A DNA stretch of 32,607 nucleotides from an uncultured Caryophanales bacterium (lineage in GTDB: Bacteria > Bacillota_I > Bacilli_A > RF39 > UBA660), in contig CAMODE010000012.1 in the NCBI GenBank assembly GCA_946611235.1, positions 1 to 32,607 on the forward strand, written 5' to 3'. Below are positions 19,024 through 26,846 of the stretch, piece by piece. The notes under the pieces were generated by a model, which was not told the DNA's origin, did no database searches, and was given only the letters and a program-made list of their open reading frames with translations. Numbering within the stretch: the first letter of the stretch is position 1; every line of letters begins with the position of its first letter. A program made the position numbers and the translations under genes.

Positions 19024-19680
19024 TATTTTATCTTTTAAATATTTATTTATATGAGTATATGGATATATTTTATTCCATATTTTTTTACTGCCTTCTTTTA
19101 AAGTATCTATTTTAAAATTTTCTAAATTTATTATTTTCTTTATATTTTTGGAATACTTAGTTAATTTTGATAGTAGATTTATTGATATAGATAGATCTAT
19201 TATAAAAATTCCATAAAATATTCCTAGTATAAATATTTTATAATTATCATTTATAAATTCTATTGCAAAGGTATTTATCCATGAGTAAAATAATTTGTAA
19301 TATATGATAGCTAGTACTCCCCATACAAGAGAAAACTTTAAACATATTATTCTCTTATAATTTAGTTTTTCATTAGAATAATCCCAAAGTTTTACATGAA
19401 ATAAATCAATCATTACTCTTCCAGTAATAAATTCTAATAATGTTAGTAATAATATTGAAACAATGGATATTAAAATCAGTTTATGACTATTATTTATATT
19501 TATGACTAATGTACATAATAGATTTATAATTACTGCTCCAAAACCATATAGAGGAATAGCACAACCTGATAAGAAACCTGGGTTTATAAATTTCTTATTA
19601 TGATAACTTCGATATGCTACTTCTAGAAACCAACCTACTATTGAAAATATAGCAAATATAAATAAATATTTTAACAACAT
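19018..19680 (-). CDS. Putative ABC-transporter type IV (CmpB-like) membrane protein
   Basis: FSIVGWFLEVAYRSYHNKKFINPGFLSGCAIPLYGFGAV and LLEFITGRVMIDLFHVKLWDYS. Confidence 0.8.
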   Translation of the reverse strand: MLLKYLFIFAIFSIVGWFLEVAYRSYHNKKFINPGFLSGCAIPLYGFGAVIINLLCTLVININNSHKLILISIVSILLLTLLEFITGRVMIDLFHVKLWDYSNEKLNYKRIICLKFSLVWGVLAIIYYKLFYSWINTFAIEFINDNYKIFILGIFYGIFIIDLSISINLLSKLTKYSKNIKKIINLENFKIDTLKEGSKKIWNKIYPYTHINKYLKDKIK

Positions 19681-19719
19681 ATGAATCCTCCTAATTAATG
19701 GTATTCTTAAAATAATTTT

Positions 19720-20787
19720 TTATCTTACTTTTCTATATACTTTTGGTAACTTTTCATCCATGACATTTTCAATAAAACATTTAGGACATATTGATATATA
19801 ATTACCACCATTATCGATTACAACTTGGCTACCTGATTTTTGATATTCACCATTGGAGTTTATTCGTGCATTAAAGATTGCTCCTTCTCCACAAGGGCAT
19901 ACAGTTCTTAATTTAACTAAACTATCCGCGGTTTCTAATAGTCTTCCGCTTCCTGTAAAATGATTAGATAAAAAATCCACTTTTAATCCATAGCATCTTA
20001 CTGGTATATCATAATCTCTTACAATTTGTTTTAATTCATCTATCTGTCTTTCTGTTAAAAACTGGGCTTCGTCTACTAGAATATAGTTAATATGATTTCT
20101 AAGTAAATATTCTCCTTCGCCATATAACTTGGTATTATTATCGATTACTAAATCAGCTTTAGCTTGCATACCTATTCTTGATGATATCATGGATGGATCC
20201 CGATCGCTAAATGGCTTCATTAAAAATACATTTAAACCAGCCTTATCTAATTCATCTGCTTTATATAATAGTTTAGCGGTTTTACTTGAGTTCATAGCTC
20301 CGTAGTGGAATTCTAATTTTGCTCCTTTAGTTCTACGATTATATTTTAAATATTCTTCATCTATTTTTTCAATGGTATTAGATAATTCCATTAATCTCAT
20401 AGCGCCTGGTGAATATATTCCTCCCTTTAAAGTTCTGTCTCCATATGCTATAACAGGTATATTTAATAAATTGGCTATAAAAAATAAGTCTTCAGCATTC
20501 CTCTCACTCAAATACTGACTATTATCTACTAGTACACATGATATCTTTTCTTTCTTTAATATCCTTAAATATATTTCATCAAAAATACTATTATTGCCTG
20601 TTAACTTTATATCTACTTTTCTTGTTAGTGGATGATAGTTATTATTAAGTGTATATTTGCTTATAATATCTTCATTATTATAAGCATTTATTATTACTAC
20701 TTTCATATTGTTTTCTTCATAATTATATGCTGTTTCGCATAAATCTGCTGATTTACCGTTACCATATTTATAATATAACTTTGCCAT
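19720..20787 (-). CDS. tdk: Thymidine kinase with an extra degenerate N-terminal TK-like domain
   Basis: C-terminal half: HYGAMNSSKTAKLL, YILVDEAQFLTERQIDEL, CYGLKVDF, CPCG...CPKC. N-terminal half aligns but lacks catalytic motifs. Confidence 0.85.
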   Translation of the reverse strand: MAKLYYKYGNGKSADLCETAYNYEENNMKVVIINAYNNEDIISKYTLNNNYHPLTRKVDIKLTGNNSIFDEIYLRILKKEKISCVLVDNSQYLSERNAEDLFFIANLLNIPVIAYGDRTLKGGIYSPGAMRLMELSNTIEKIDEEYLKYNRRTKGAKLEFHYGAMNSSKTAKLLYKADELDKAGLNVFLMKPFSDRDPSMISSRIGMQAKADLVIDNNTKLYGEGEYLLRNHINYILVDEAQFLTERQIDELKQIVRDYDIPVRCYGLKVDFLSNHFTGSGRLLETADSLVKLRTVCPCGEGAIFNARINSNGEYQKSGSQVVIDNGGNYISICPKCFIENVMDEKLPKVYRKVR

Positions 20788-20799
20788 TTTACTTACTCC

Positions 20800-21693
20800 T
20801 TACTTCTTTGCTCTTGGATGAGCCATGTTATATGTTTTTCTTATTTGTTCATTTGTTATATGTGTATAGATACTTGTAGTATTAAGTGATTCATGTCCTA
20901 ATAATTCTTTTACTGTTACTAAGTCAGCGCCCTCTTCTAACATATCTGTAGCAAAGGTATGCCGCATGGTATGAGGACTTATTTTTATATCTAATCCTGC
21001 TTTTCTTACTAAGTCATCTATTATTACTCTAACATATCTTTCAGATAATTTATTTCCATCTTTATTTAAAATTAAGTATCCACTATTTATTTTATCAAAT
21101 GTATGATAGCCATCTTCTAAATAAGTATCCATAGCCTTCATAGTATGATTATTATATAATACCATTCTTTCTTTACTACCTTTACCTAATATTTTAATTG
21201 ATTTTTCTCCTCTATCAATATCAGATAATTTAATATTTACTAGTTCACTTACTCTAATACCTGAAGCATAAAGTAATTCTATTATTAAAGTATTCCTCTG
21301 GTTAATTGGAGTATCTTCTTTACATACTTCAAATATTTTATCTAACTCATTATCTTTTAAAAATTTAGGTAAATATAATTCTTTCTTAGGATTAGATACT
21401 TTATTAAAATAATTAGTAGTTACTATTTCTTCTCTTACTAAGTAATTATATAATCCTCTTATACTACTTAATTTTCTCGATATACTATTTTTATTTATCT
21501 TCTTTTCGTATAAATATTTTAAATATAATTTAACTGTATCATAGTTTATATCTAATATATTGGTAAAAGAATCTCCTAGAAATTCATTATATTCTATCAA
21601 ATCATCATAATATGATTTAATAGTTAAATCACTATATTTTTTTACTACTTTTAAATACTCTAAATACTTATCGATATACTTCATATTTATCAC
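20800..21693 (-). CDS. Tyrosine recombinase XerC/XerD family
   Basis: ASGIRVSELVNIKLSDID, ISPHTMRHTFATDMLEEGADLVTVKELLGHESLNTTSIYTHIT. Confidence 0.93.
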   Translation of the reverse strand: MINMKYIDKYLEYLKVVKKYSDLTIKSYYDDLIEYNEFLGDSFTNILDINYDTVKLYLKYLYEKKINKNSISRKLSSIRGLYNYLVREEIVTTNYFNKVSNPKKELYLPKFLKDNELDKIFEVCKEDTPINQRNTLIIELLYASGIRVSELVNIKLSDIDRGEKSIKILGKGSKERMVLYNNHTMKAMDTYLEDGYHTFDKINSGYLILNKDGNKLSERYVRVIIDDLVRKAGLDIKISPHTMRHTFATDMLEEGADLVTVKELLGHESLNTTSIYTHITNEQIRKTYNMAHPRAKK

Positions 21694-21753
21694 TATATAA
21701 ATAATAACACATAAAAAAAAGATAGTAAATTATTTTGACACTATCTTTACAAA

Positions 21754-21786
21754 AAATATTTTGGTAATAAACTTACCAAAATATTT
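21754..21786. promoter_or_regulatory. 14-bp-arm palindrome overlapping the -35 of toxin module 1
   Basis: AAATATTTTGGTAA-TAAAC-TTACCAAAATATTT. Confidence 0.75.
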
Positions 21787-21812
21787 ACTTATATGATAAT
21801 AATTGGTATAAT
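21784..21812 (+). promoter_or_regulatory. Promoter of toxin module 1, TTTACT-N17-TATAAT
   Basis: Same architecture and spacing as module 2 (23380-23408, minus). Confidence 0.75.
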
Positions 21813-21892
21813 GTTTATAGGAATATTTGATAGTTGGGTGTGGCCATTTTTTTCTTTCAGGGGTGTCTTTGGAAGAAAGGATGGCGATAATG

Positions 21893-21970
21893 ATGAACAA
21901 GAAGGATTGTTTAATTTTTTCTCTAGTAGTAATTATTCTGTTACTTGTTGTCGTAATACTTAAGAAATAA
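21893..21970 (+). CDS. 25-aa hydrophobic peptide, candidate type I toxin 1 (MNKKDCLIFSLVVIILLLVVVILKK)
   Basis: Ungapped 25-aa alignment with the peptide at 23229-23306 (13/25 identical); in-frame alternative starts at 21881 and 21890. Confidence 0.7.
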   Translation: MNKKDCLIFSLVVIILLLVVVILKK

Positions 21971-22078
21971 ACAGCCGCCTAACTCAGCAATTGACTTAGG
22001 CGACTTTCCAATTGAAGGTTGCACTCAACAGGCTAATATCAAGTGTTCCTTTTTTATTATATGAAATTTCTTTCATCT
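21970..22078 (-). ncRNA. Candidate antisense antitoxin RNA 1 convergent to toxin 1
   Basis: Promoter TTGATT(22108-22113)-N17-TATTAT(22085-22090) on minus; terminator CGCCTAA/TTAGGCG (21976-22002) then TGTTTATTT. Confidence 0.65.
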
Positions 22079-22180
22079 GTATACATAATAACATACTTTA
22101 ATATAAAAATCAAGTACTAGGCCATGTTCCAATATACTTGTAAAAGTATGTTTATTTATTTATTTATAAATGTAAAAAAA

Positions 22181-22199
22181 GTATCTATTTTCTAGATAC
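22181..22199 (-). terminator. Rho-independent terminator of efp (overlaps the 3' end)
   Basis: GTATCTA/TAGATAC stem then T7 on minus. Confidence 0.75.
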
Positions 22200-22742
22200 A
22201 TATTTTCCATCTTTAGTAGATACGATTATTTCTTCGCCTTCTTCAATGAATAAAGGTACTTTTACAAGCATTCCTGTTTCGATGATTGCATCTTTAGTAG
22301 CATTAGTAGCAGTATTTCCCTTAATAGCAGGCTCAGTTTTAGTAATTTTATAATCAATCTTTTCAGGAAGTTCTATTCCAAGCATTTCTCCTTCAAAAAA
22401 GATAATAATTACTTCTAATCCTTCTTTAAGAAATTTACATTCATTTTCTATTTGCTTTTTAGATAATTCTACTTGCTCATATGTTTCCATATTCATGAAG
22501 CTATAATTATCTCCATCAGAATACAAGAATTGCATCTTTTGTTTTTCTACATGAGCAGTAGGTACTTTAATACCAGCATTAAATGTATATTCTGCGATTG
22601 ATCCAGTTCTTAAATTTTTAAGTTTAGCTTTTACAATAGCAGCTCCTTTACCAGGTTTTACATGATTAAATTCTAATACTTGATATAAGTTACCATCATA
22701 GTTAATAGTTTGTCCAGTCTTAAAGTCATTAACATTAATCAT
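22185..22742 (-). CDS. efp: Translation elongation factor P
   Basis: MINVNDFKTGQTINYDGNLYQVLEFNHVKPGKGAAIVKAKLKNLRTGSIAEYTF. Confidence 0.97.
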   Translation of the reverse strand: MINVNDFKTGQTINYDGNLYQVLEFNHVKPGKGAAIVKAKLKNLRTGSIAEYTFNAGIKVPTAHVEKQKMQFLYSDGDNYSFMNMETYEQVELSKKQIENECKFLKEGLEVIIIFFEGEMLGIELPEKIDYKITKTEPAIKGNTATNATKDAIIETGMLVKVPLFIEEGEEIIVSTKDGKYVSRK

Positions 22743-22754
22743 TTAAATTACCTC

Positions 22755-22925
22755 CTATTTCTTAGTTTCTTTGTGTTTAGTTGTCTTACGACAGAATTTA
22801 CAATATTTGTTTAATTCTAATTTCTCTGGAGTGTTCTTTTTATTTTTTTCTTCTGTATAGTTAATATTTTTACATTCTTCACACATCAAAGAAACTAAAC
22901 CTCTATTTTCGTTTTTCTTTGCCAT
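22755..22925 (-). CDS. rpmG: 50S ribosomal protein L33
   Basis: Read manually, absent from ORF track: [56 protein letters not shown]. Confidence 0.93.
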   Translation of the reverse strand: MAKKNENRGLVSLMCEECKNINYTEEKNKKNTPEKLELNKYCKFCRKTTKHKETKK

Positions 22926-23118
22926 TTTAAATTCCCTCCTATTAATCCGTTTCTTATTAATTATATCATATTTTCCTTATTTTACAACTATTTTTTGTTA
23001 TTTTTCTTTCTTTTTACTAAGCTATATTCTTTAATTAGTATAATCTTATATGTTGTATTTATATTAATATACTCTAAAATTTATTGATTTCTATACTAAA
23101 ATATGTTATTATGTATAC

Positions 23119-23235
23119 AGATGAAGGAAACTTCATATAATAAAAAAAGGAACACTTGATTCAAGCTCAAGTGGGCCAAAATTAATTGGTTTGCCACCTA
23201 AAACTTTGCTGCTTTTAGGTGGCCACTTTTATTTC
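23119..23235 (+). ncRNA. Candidate antisense antitoxin RNA 2 convergent to toxin 2
   Basis: Promoter TTGATT(23084-23089)-N17-TATTAT(23107-23112); terminator GCCACCTAAAA/TTTTAGGTGGC (23193-23223) then CACTTTTATTT. Confidence 0.7.
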
Positions 23236-23306
23236 ACCAGTTGTATAACCTGTTGAAGCAGAATAATAATGATTAAAAGTAAGATAAGAAAATCTCTTTT
23301 GCTCAT
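23229..23306 (-). CDS. 25-aa hydrophobic peptide, candidate type I toxin 2 (MSKRDFLILLLIIIILLQQVIQLVK)
   Basis: ATG preceded by AAGGGAGGCGG; paralogous to 21893-21970. Confidence 0.75.
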   Translation of the reverse strand: MSKRDFLILLLIIIILLQQVIQLVK

Positions 23307-23379
23307 ATTACCGCCTCCCTTCTTAAGAGTAACCCCCTAAAAAGATTGGCCTCACCCATATCAAATATTCCTTAAATAC

Positions 23380-23408
23380 ATTATACTAAATAAGCACATA
23401 TAAGTAAA
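23380..23408 (-). promoter_or_regulatory. Promoter of toxin module 2, TTTACT-N17-TATAAT
   Basis: ATTATA 23380-23385 and AGTAAA 23403-23408 on plus, 17-nt spacer. Confidence 0.75.
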
Positions 23409-23438
23409 TATCTTGGTAAGATTATTACCAAGATATTT
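23406..23438. promoter_or_regulatory. 14-bp-arm palindrome overlapping the -35 of toxin module 2
   Basis: AAATATCTTGGTAA-GATTA-TTACCAAGATATTT; symmetric substitution relative to the module 1 palindrome. Confidence 0.75.
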
Positions 23439-23522
23439 TTATGCAATACGAGTTAAATGCTTATAAAATAAGGTATAAACATAATATTATATTTATAATG
23501 GACTCTTCTAATAGAAGTATTT

Positions 23523-23558
23523 CCGCGGATTAACCTGTTAATCCGTTAGCGATAGCGG
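23523..23558. other. GC-rich nested stem structure downstream of rnc
   Basis: CCGC-[GGATTAAC-CT-GTTAATCC]-...-GCGG nested pairing in otherwise AT-rich intergenic DNA. Confidence 0.45.
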
Positions 23559-23568
23559 TTTAATATAG

Positions 23569-24219
23569 TTATTTTATTTTAGCTCTTTTGCTTAAGGCAT
23601 CTTTAGCAGCTTCTTGTTCTGATTCTTTTTTACTACTTCCTACTCCTTTACCCATAACAATTTCATCTACTTTAACAATAGAAGTAAACTTTTTATTATG
23701 AGCAGGTCCTTCTTCATTTATTACTTCATATACTACCGACTTCTTTTCAGTTTGTACTAATTCTTGTAATGTTGACTTATAATCATGTAAGAAATCGACT
23801 TCTTTTTCAATATAAGGTACTATTATATTTAAAACAAATTCTTTAGCTATATCGAATCCTTGATCTAAGTAGATCGCGGCAATAAAAGCTTCAAAAACAT
23901 CTGCTAGAATGGTATTATTTATTTCTTCTCCACTTCCTACTTTAATATCAGCTTCTAGTCCTAATTCTCTAGCATAAGTAGCACATGCTTCTTCACAGAC
24001 ATAAGCTGCTCGCATCTTTGTCATTGTTCCTTCTTCTAAATGTCTTTCTTTATATAGATACTCACTTATTGTTACTTCAAGAACAGCATCTCCTAGAAAC
24101 TCTAATCTCTCATAATCAGGATAACTAGGATTCTCATTAGTATATGATGAATGAGTAACCGCAGCAGTATATAAATTCATATTCGTAGGACTCATATCTA
24201 ATTTTTTAAATACTTTCAT
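23569..24219 (-). CDS. rnc: Ribonuclease III
   Basis: YERLEFLGDAVLEVTISEYLY, ILADVFEAFIAAIYLDQG, C-terminal dsRBD. Confidence 0.96.
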   Translation of the reverse strand: MKVFKKLDMSPTNMNLYTAAVTHSSYTNENPSYPDYERLEFLGDAVLEVTISEYLYKERHLEEGTMTKMRAAYVCEEACATYARELGLEADIKVGSGEEINNTILADVFEAFIAAIYLDQGFDIAKEFVLNIIVPYIEKEVDFLHDYKSTLQELVQTEKKSVVYEVINEEGPAHNKKFTSIVKVDEIVMGKGVGSSKKESEQEAAKDALSKRAKIK

Positions 24220-24848
24220 TATTCTTTCACTCCTTCTAAGTAGTTTATTTTAATTCCTTTACTTGTAAACTTATCTTCATATTCAGTAGTTATAATATTA
24301 TCTTTATCTTTATGTAAATCTCTTGTTACATTAAATAATATATATCCATGTTCTTTTAGTGTTTCTAATGAATATTCAAATAAAGAATTATTATCTGTCT
24401 TCATAATTATTATATTTCTATTTTTAAATATTTTATCATATCTTTCGAGAAATCTCGGAGAAGTAAGTCTTCTTTTAGCATGTCTATCTTTGGGCCATGG
24501 ATCAGAAAAATTTAAATATATTAAATCGATTTCTTTATCAAAGATATCTTCAATTAATCTCGCATCCATTCTTATTAAATATAAATTATTGAGTTCTAAG
24601 TCATTAGTTTTTTCTACTGCTCTTAAGATTACTGAGTCATACATTTCTATTCCTATATAATTAATATTAGGATTATTTAGAGCATTCTTAATAATAAAAT
24701 TACCTTTACCCATACCTATTTCAATATAAATAGGATTATTATTATTAAATAATTTATGCCATTTACCTTTATAATCACTAGGATTATTTATAAAATATTT
24801 CCCCAGTAATATTTTTTCACTTGCTCCTTTAATATTTTTAAGTCTCAT
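24219..24848 (-). CDS. trmB: tRNA (guanine-N7-)-methyltransferase
   Basis: IEIGMGKGNFI, IGIEMYDSVILRA, LIYLNFSDPWPKDRHAKRRLTSPRFLERY; stop overlaps rnc start (TAATG). Confidence 0.95.
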   Translation of the reverse strand: MRLKNIKGASEKILLGKYFINNPSDYKGKWHKLFNNNNPIYIEIGMGKGNFIIKNALNNPNINYIGIEMYDSVILRAVEKTNDLELNNLYLIRMDARLIEDIFDKEIDLIYLNFSDPWPKDRHAKRRLTSPRFLERYDKIFKNRNIIIMKTDNNSLFEYSLETLKEHGYILFNVTRDLHKDKDNIITTEYEDKFTSKGIKINYLEGVKE

Positions 24849-24859
24849 AATTATCTCCT

Positions 24860-25504
24860 TTAACTTATACGATAATGTCCTATTACTTTACCATAATATT
24901 CTAGTATATCTTCTTCATAATTTACTTGATAACTATTTGCATGATGAATGATGAAGGGTATTCCCTTTTTATTTCGAGAATCTGATACAATACCGATATG
25001 TTTATTAAAGATAACGATATCTCCTCCCTGCCACTCATCTATTTTATGAATATCAGTAGTAAGCTCAATAGCATTTCTTTTGAAATATACTTTTAAATTT
25101 TGAACTCTTCGAAAATCAATATTAATATCTATTTTATCAATATTATATTCTTCTTTATTATTATTGATATCATCATCCACTAAGGTCATTAAGTCATAAC
25201 CTGCATTCTTTAAGGCATTGGCTACGACATCAGTACATACTCCATATTCATCATTAGAGTATCCTGATGCGTAATATTTACTTTTATATTTTGGTTTAGT
25301 TTTAATATATTCTTTAGCACTATTTAAGATATCCGTTTGATCATCGATACCATCATTATCTTTATCGATACTACTTTGATATGTAATTATATCAAAGTCT
25401 TTATTATAATACTTCTTATGAGGTATGATATTAAATATATATAATACTACAAATATAGTTATTATAAATAATAATAAAATACTTATTAATACTTTTTTAA
25501 ACAT
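24860..25504 (-). CDS. DUF1287 (NlpC/P60-like) secreted protein
   Basis: N-terminal TM; YGVCTDVVANALKNAGYDL, WQGGDIVIFNKHIGIVSDSRNKKGIPFIIHHAN. Confidence 0.75.
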   Translation of the reverse strand: MFKKVLISILLLFIITIFVVLYIFNIIPHKKYYNKDFDIITYQSSIDKDNDGIDDQTDILNSAKEYIKTKPKYKSKYYASGYSNDEYGVCTDVVANALKNAGYDLMTLVDDDINNNKEEYNIDKIDINIDFRRVQNLKVYFKRNAIELTTDIHKIDEWQGGDIVIFNKHIGIVSDSRNKKGIPFIIHHANSYQVNYEEDILEYYGKVIGHYRIS

Positions 25505-25577
25505 ATTTCCCTTCCCATAGTATTATATCACAGTAATTAGTTTTTGTCTAAAATCTTACATTTAAAAAAGACAAAAA

Positions 25578-26426
25578 CTATTTGTCCATTTTAAGTACTT
25601 TGGTTATTTTTCTTTCATTTAATTTTCTTTGCATATCTGTTAAAGTATCATCATTTTTTCTATTACAATTCATTTCTACTTTATGTAAAGTGTTTAATAA
25701 TTGTATTCTTGCTTTTAATAGTTCTAAACTATCTTTATTTAAATCGATTATCTCACTATTAGATGTATTTAATTCTATATTATTATAAATGGTAACTGGA
25801 GATTTAATAGCACAAGTAAAACCATAATTACTATTATCTATCTTTATTTCTTTTAGAGCTTTTATCATACTTTCATCGTTATAAAAATAAGCACTATTTA
25901 AATATACGTATGGACTACTTATAGTACTATTTTTTAGTGATATTATTTTACTATTTATTCCAATATTACCACTGTATTCACTACATACAAAAGAGTTTTC
26001 TATAATAACTGATTCCCCATTTATATTTAGTTTGACAAATGGTCTATCATACTCTTTTACCTTTGATTCATTTATAAAATTATCTTCTATTAAGATAGTA
26101 TGTCCATTTAAATTAACATAATTATTGGCATAACCATAAAAAACATATCTATTATTTTTTAATTGAATAAAATAAGCATTTTTAATATTTATTGACTCAG
26201 TAAATGTACAATTATGAAAAATTAAGTCACAATTCGATCCATCAATAATAGTTTCATCTCCAAAATTTATATCATAAAATAAATATCGAACTCTCTTTCC
26301 ATTTTGACTACCTGTTAATAATATTTTATGATTATATCCAACACTTTTTTTAACGTATACTTTAATCATATCATTTTCTTCTTCTACTCTACCATATTTT
26401 GATAATTTACTCCTGTTAAAAAACAT
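25578..26426 (-). CDS. Hypothetical protein, possible beta-helix
   Basis: Short repeated beta-like segments (CDLIFHNCTFTESINIKNAYFIQLKNNRYVF...HTILIEDNFI...ESVIIENSFV). Confidence 0.6.
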   Translation of the reverse strand: MFFNRSKLSKYGRVEEENDMIKVYVKKSVGYNHKILLTGSQNGKRVRYLFYDINFGDETIIDGSNCDLIFHNCTFTESINIKNAYFIQLKNNRYVFYGYANNYVNLNGHTILIEDNFINESKVKEYDRPFVKLNINGESVIIENSFVCSEYSGNIGINSKIISLKNSTISSPYVYLNSAYFYNDESMIKALKEIKIDNSNYGFTCAIKSPVTIYNNIELNTSNSEIIDLNKDSLELLKARIQLLNTLHKVEMNCNRKNDDTLTDMQRKLNERKITKVLKMDK

Positions 26427-26487
26427 AATTCCTCCTCTTAACGTTATTTATTATATTATATTAATAGCTTTTTGACAAGTATTTGTA

Positions 26488-26514
26488 CCTTATAATTGAA
26501 TAATGCATATACTA
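26488..26514 (+). promoter_or_regulatory. Possible sporulation sigma-K/E-type promoter (TACC-N16-CATATACTA)
   Basis: CATA-N3-TA at 26506-26514 with AC 16 nt upstream. Confidence 0.3.
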
Positions 26515-26535
26515 TAGTGAAAGAAAGTGTGATAT

Positions 26536-26817
26536 ATGAAAGAAAGAGATATGATGTATGGTGGTTATTATCAGGGAGTGCCAGGTAATAATATGTATGG
26601 TAACTTTGGTTATCAAGGCCCTCCGGGAACATTAATGAATATGAATAATTCTTATATGAATAATAATGGATATAATAATAGTTACTTAGAGAATAATCCT
26701 TTTGTGGATATTAATAATAGACTTAATGAACTAGAAATAAAAGTTAATAATTTAGAACAAAAACTAAGTAGATATAAGAGTGTTAAAGAAGAAGATGATT
26801 CTATTTATATGTTATAA
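26536..26817 (+). CDS. Gly/Tyr/Asn-rich small protein with C-terminal coiled coil, spore-coat-like composition
   Basis: MMYGGYYQGVPGNNMYGNFGYQGPPGTLMNMNNSYMNNNGYNN... NRLNELEIKVNNLEQKLSRYK. Confidence 0.65.
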   Translation: MKERDMMYGGYYQGVPGNNMYGNFGYQGPPGTLMNMNNSYMNNNGYNNSYLENNPFVDINNRLNELEIKVNNLEQKLSRYKSVKEEDDSIYML

Positions 26818-26846
26818 GAGAGAATAAATTAATTATTCTCTCTTAT
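26814..26846. terminator. Bidirectional terminator between convergent genes, containing both stop codons
   Basis: ATAAGAGAGAATAA-ATTAA-TTATTCTCTCTTAT, 14-bp perfect stem. Confidence 0.75.

Noticed and set aside
25582-25788. 68-aa plus-strand ORF
   Set aside because: Antisense to the beta-helix-like hypothetical gene; no RBS.
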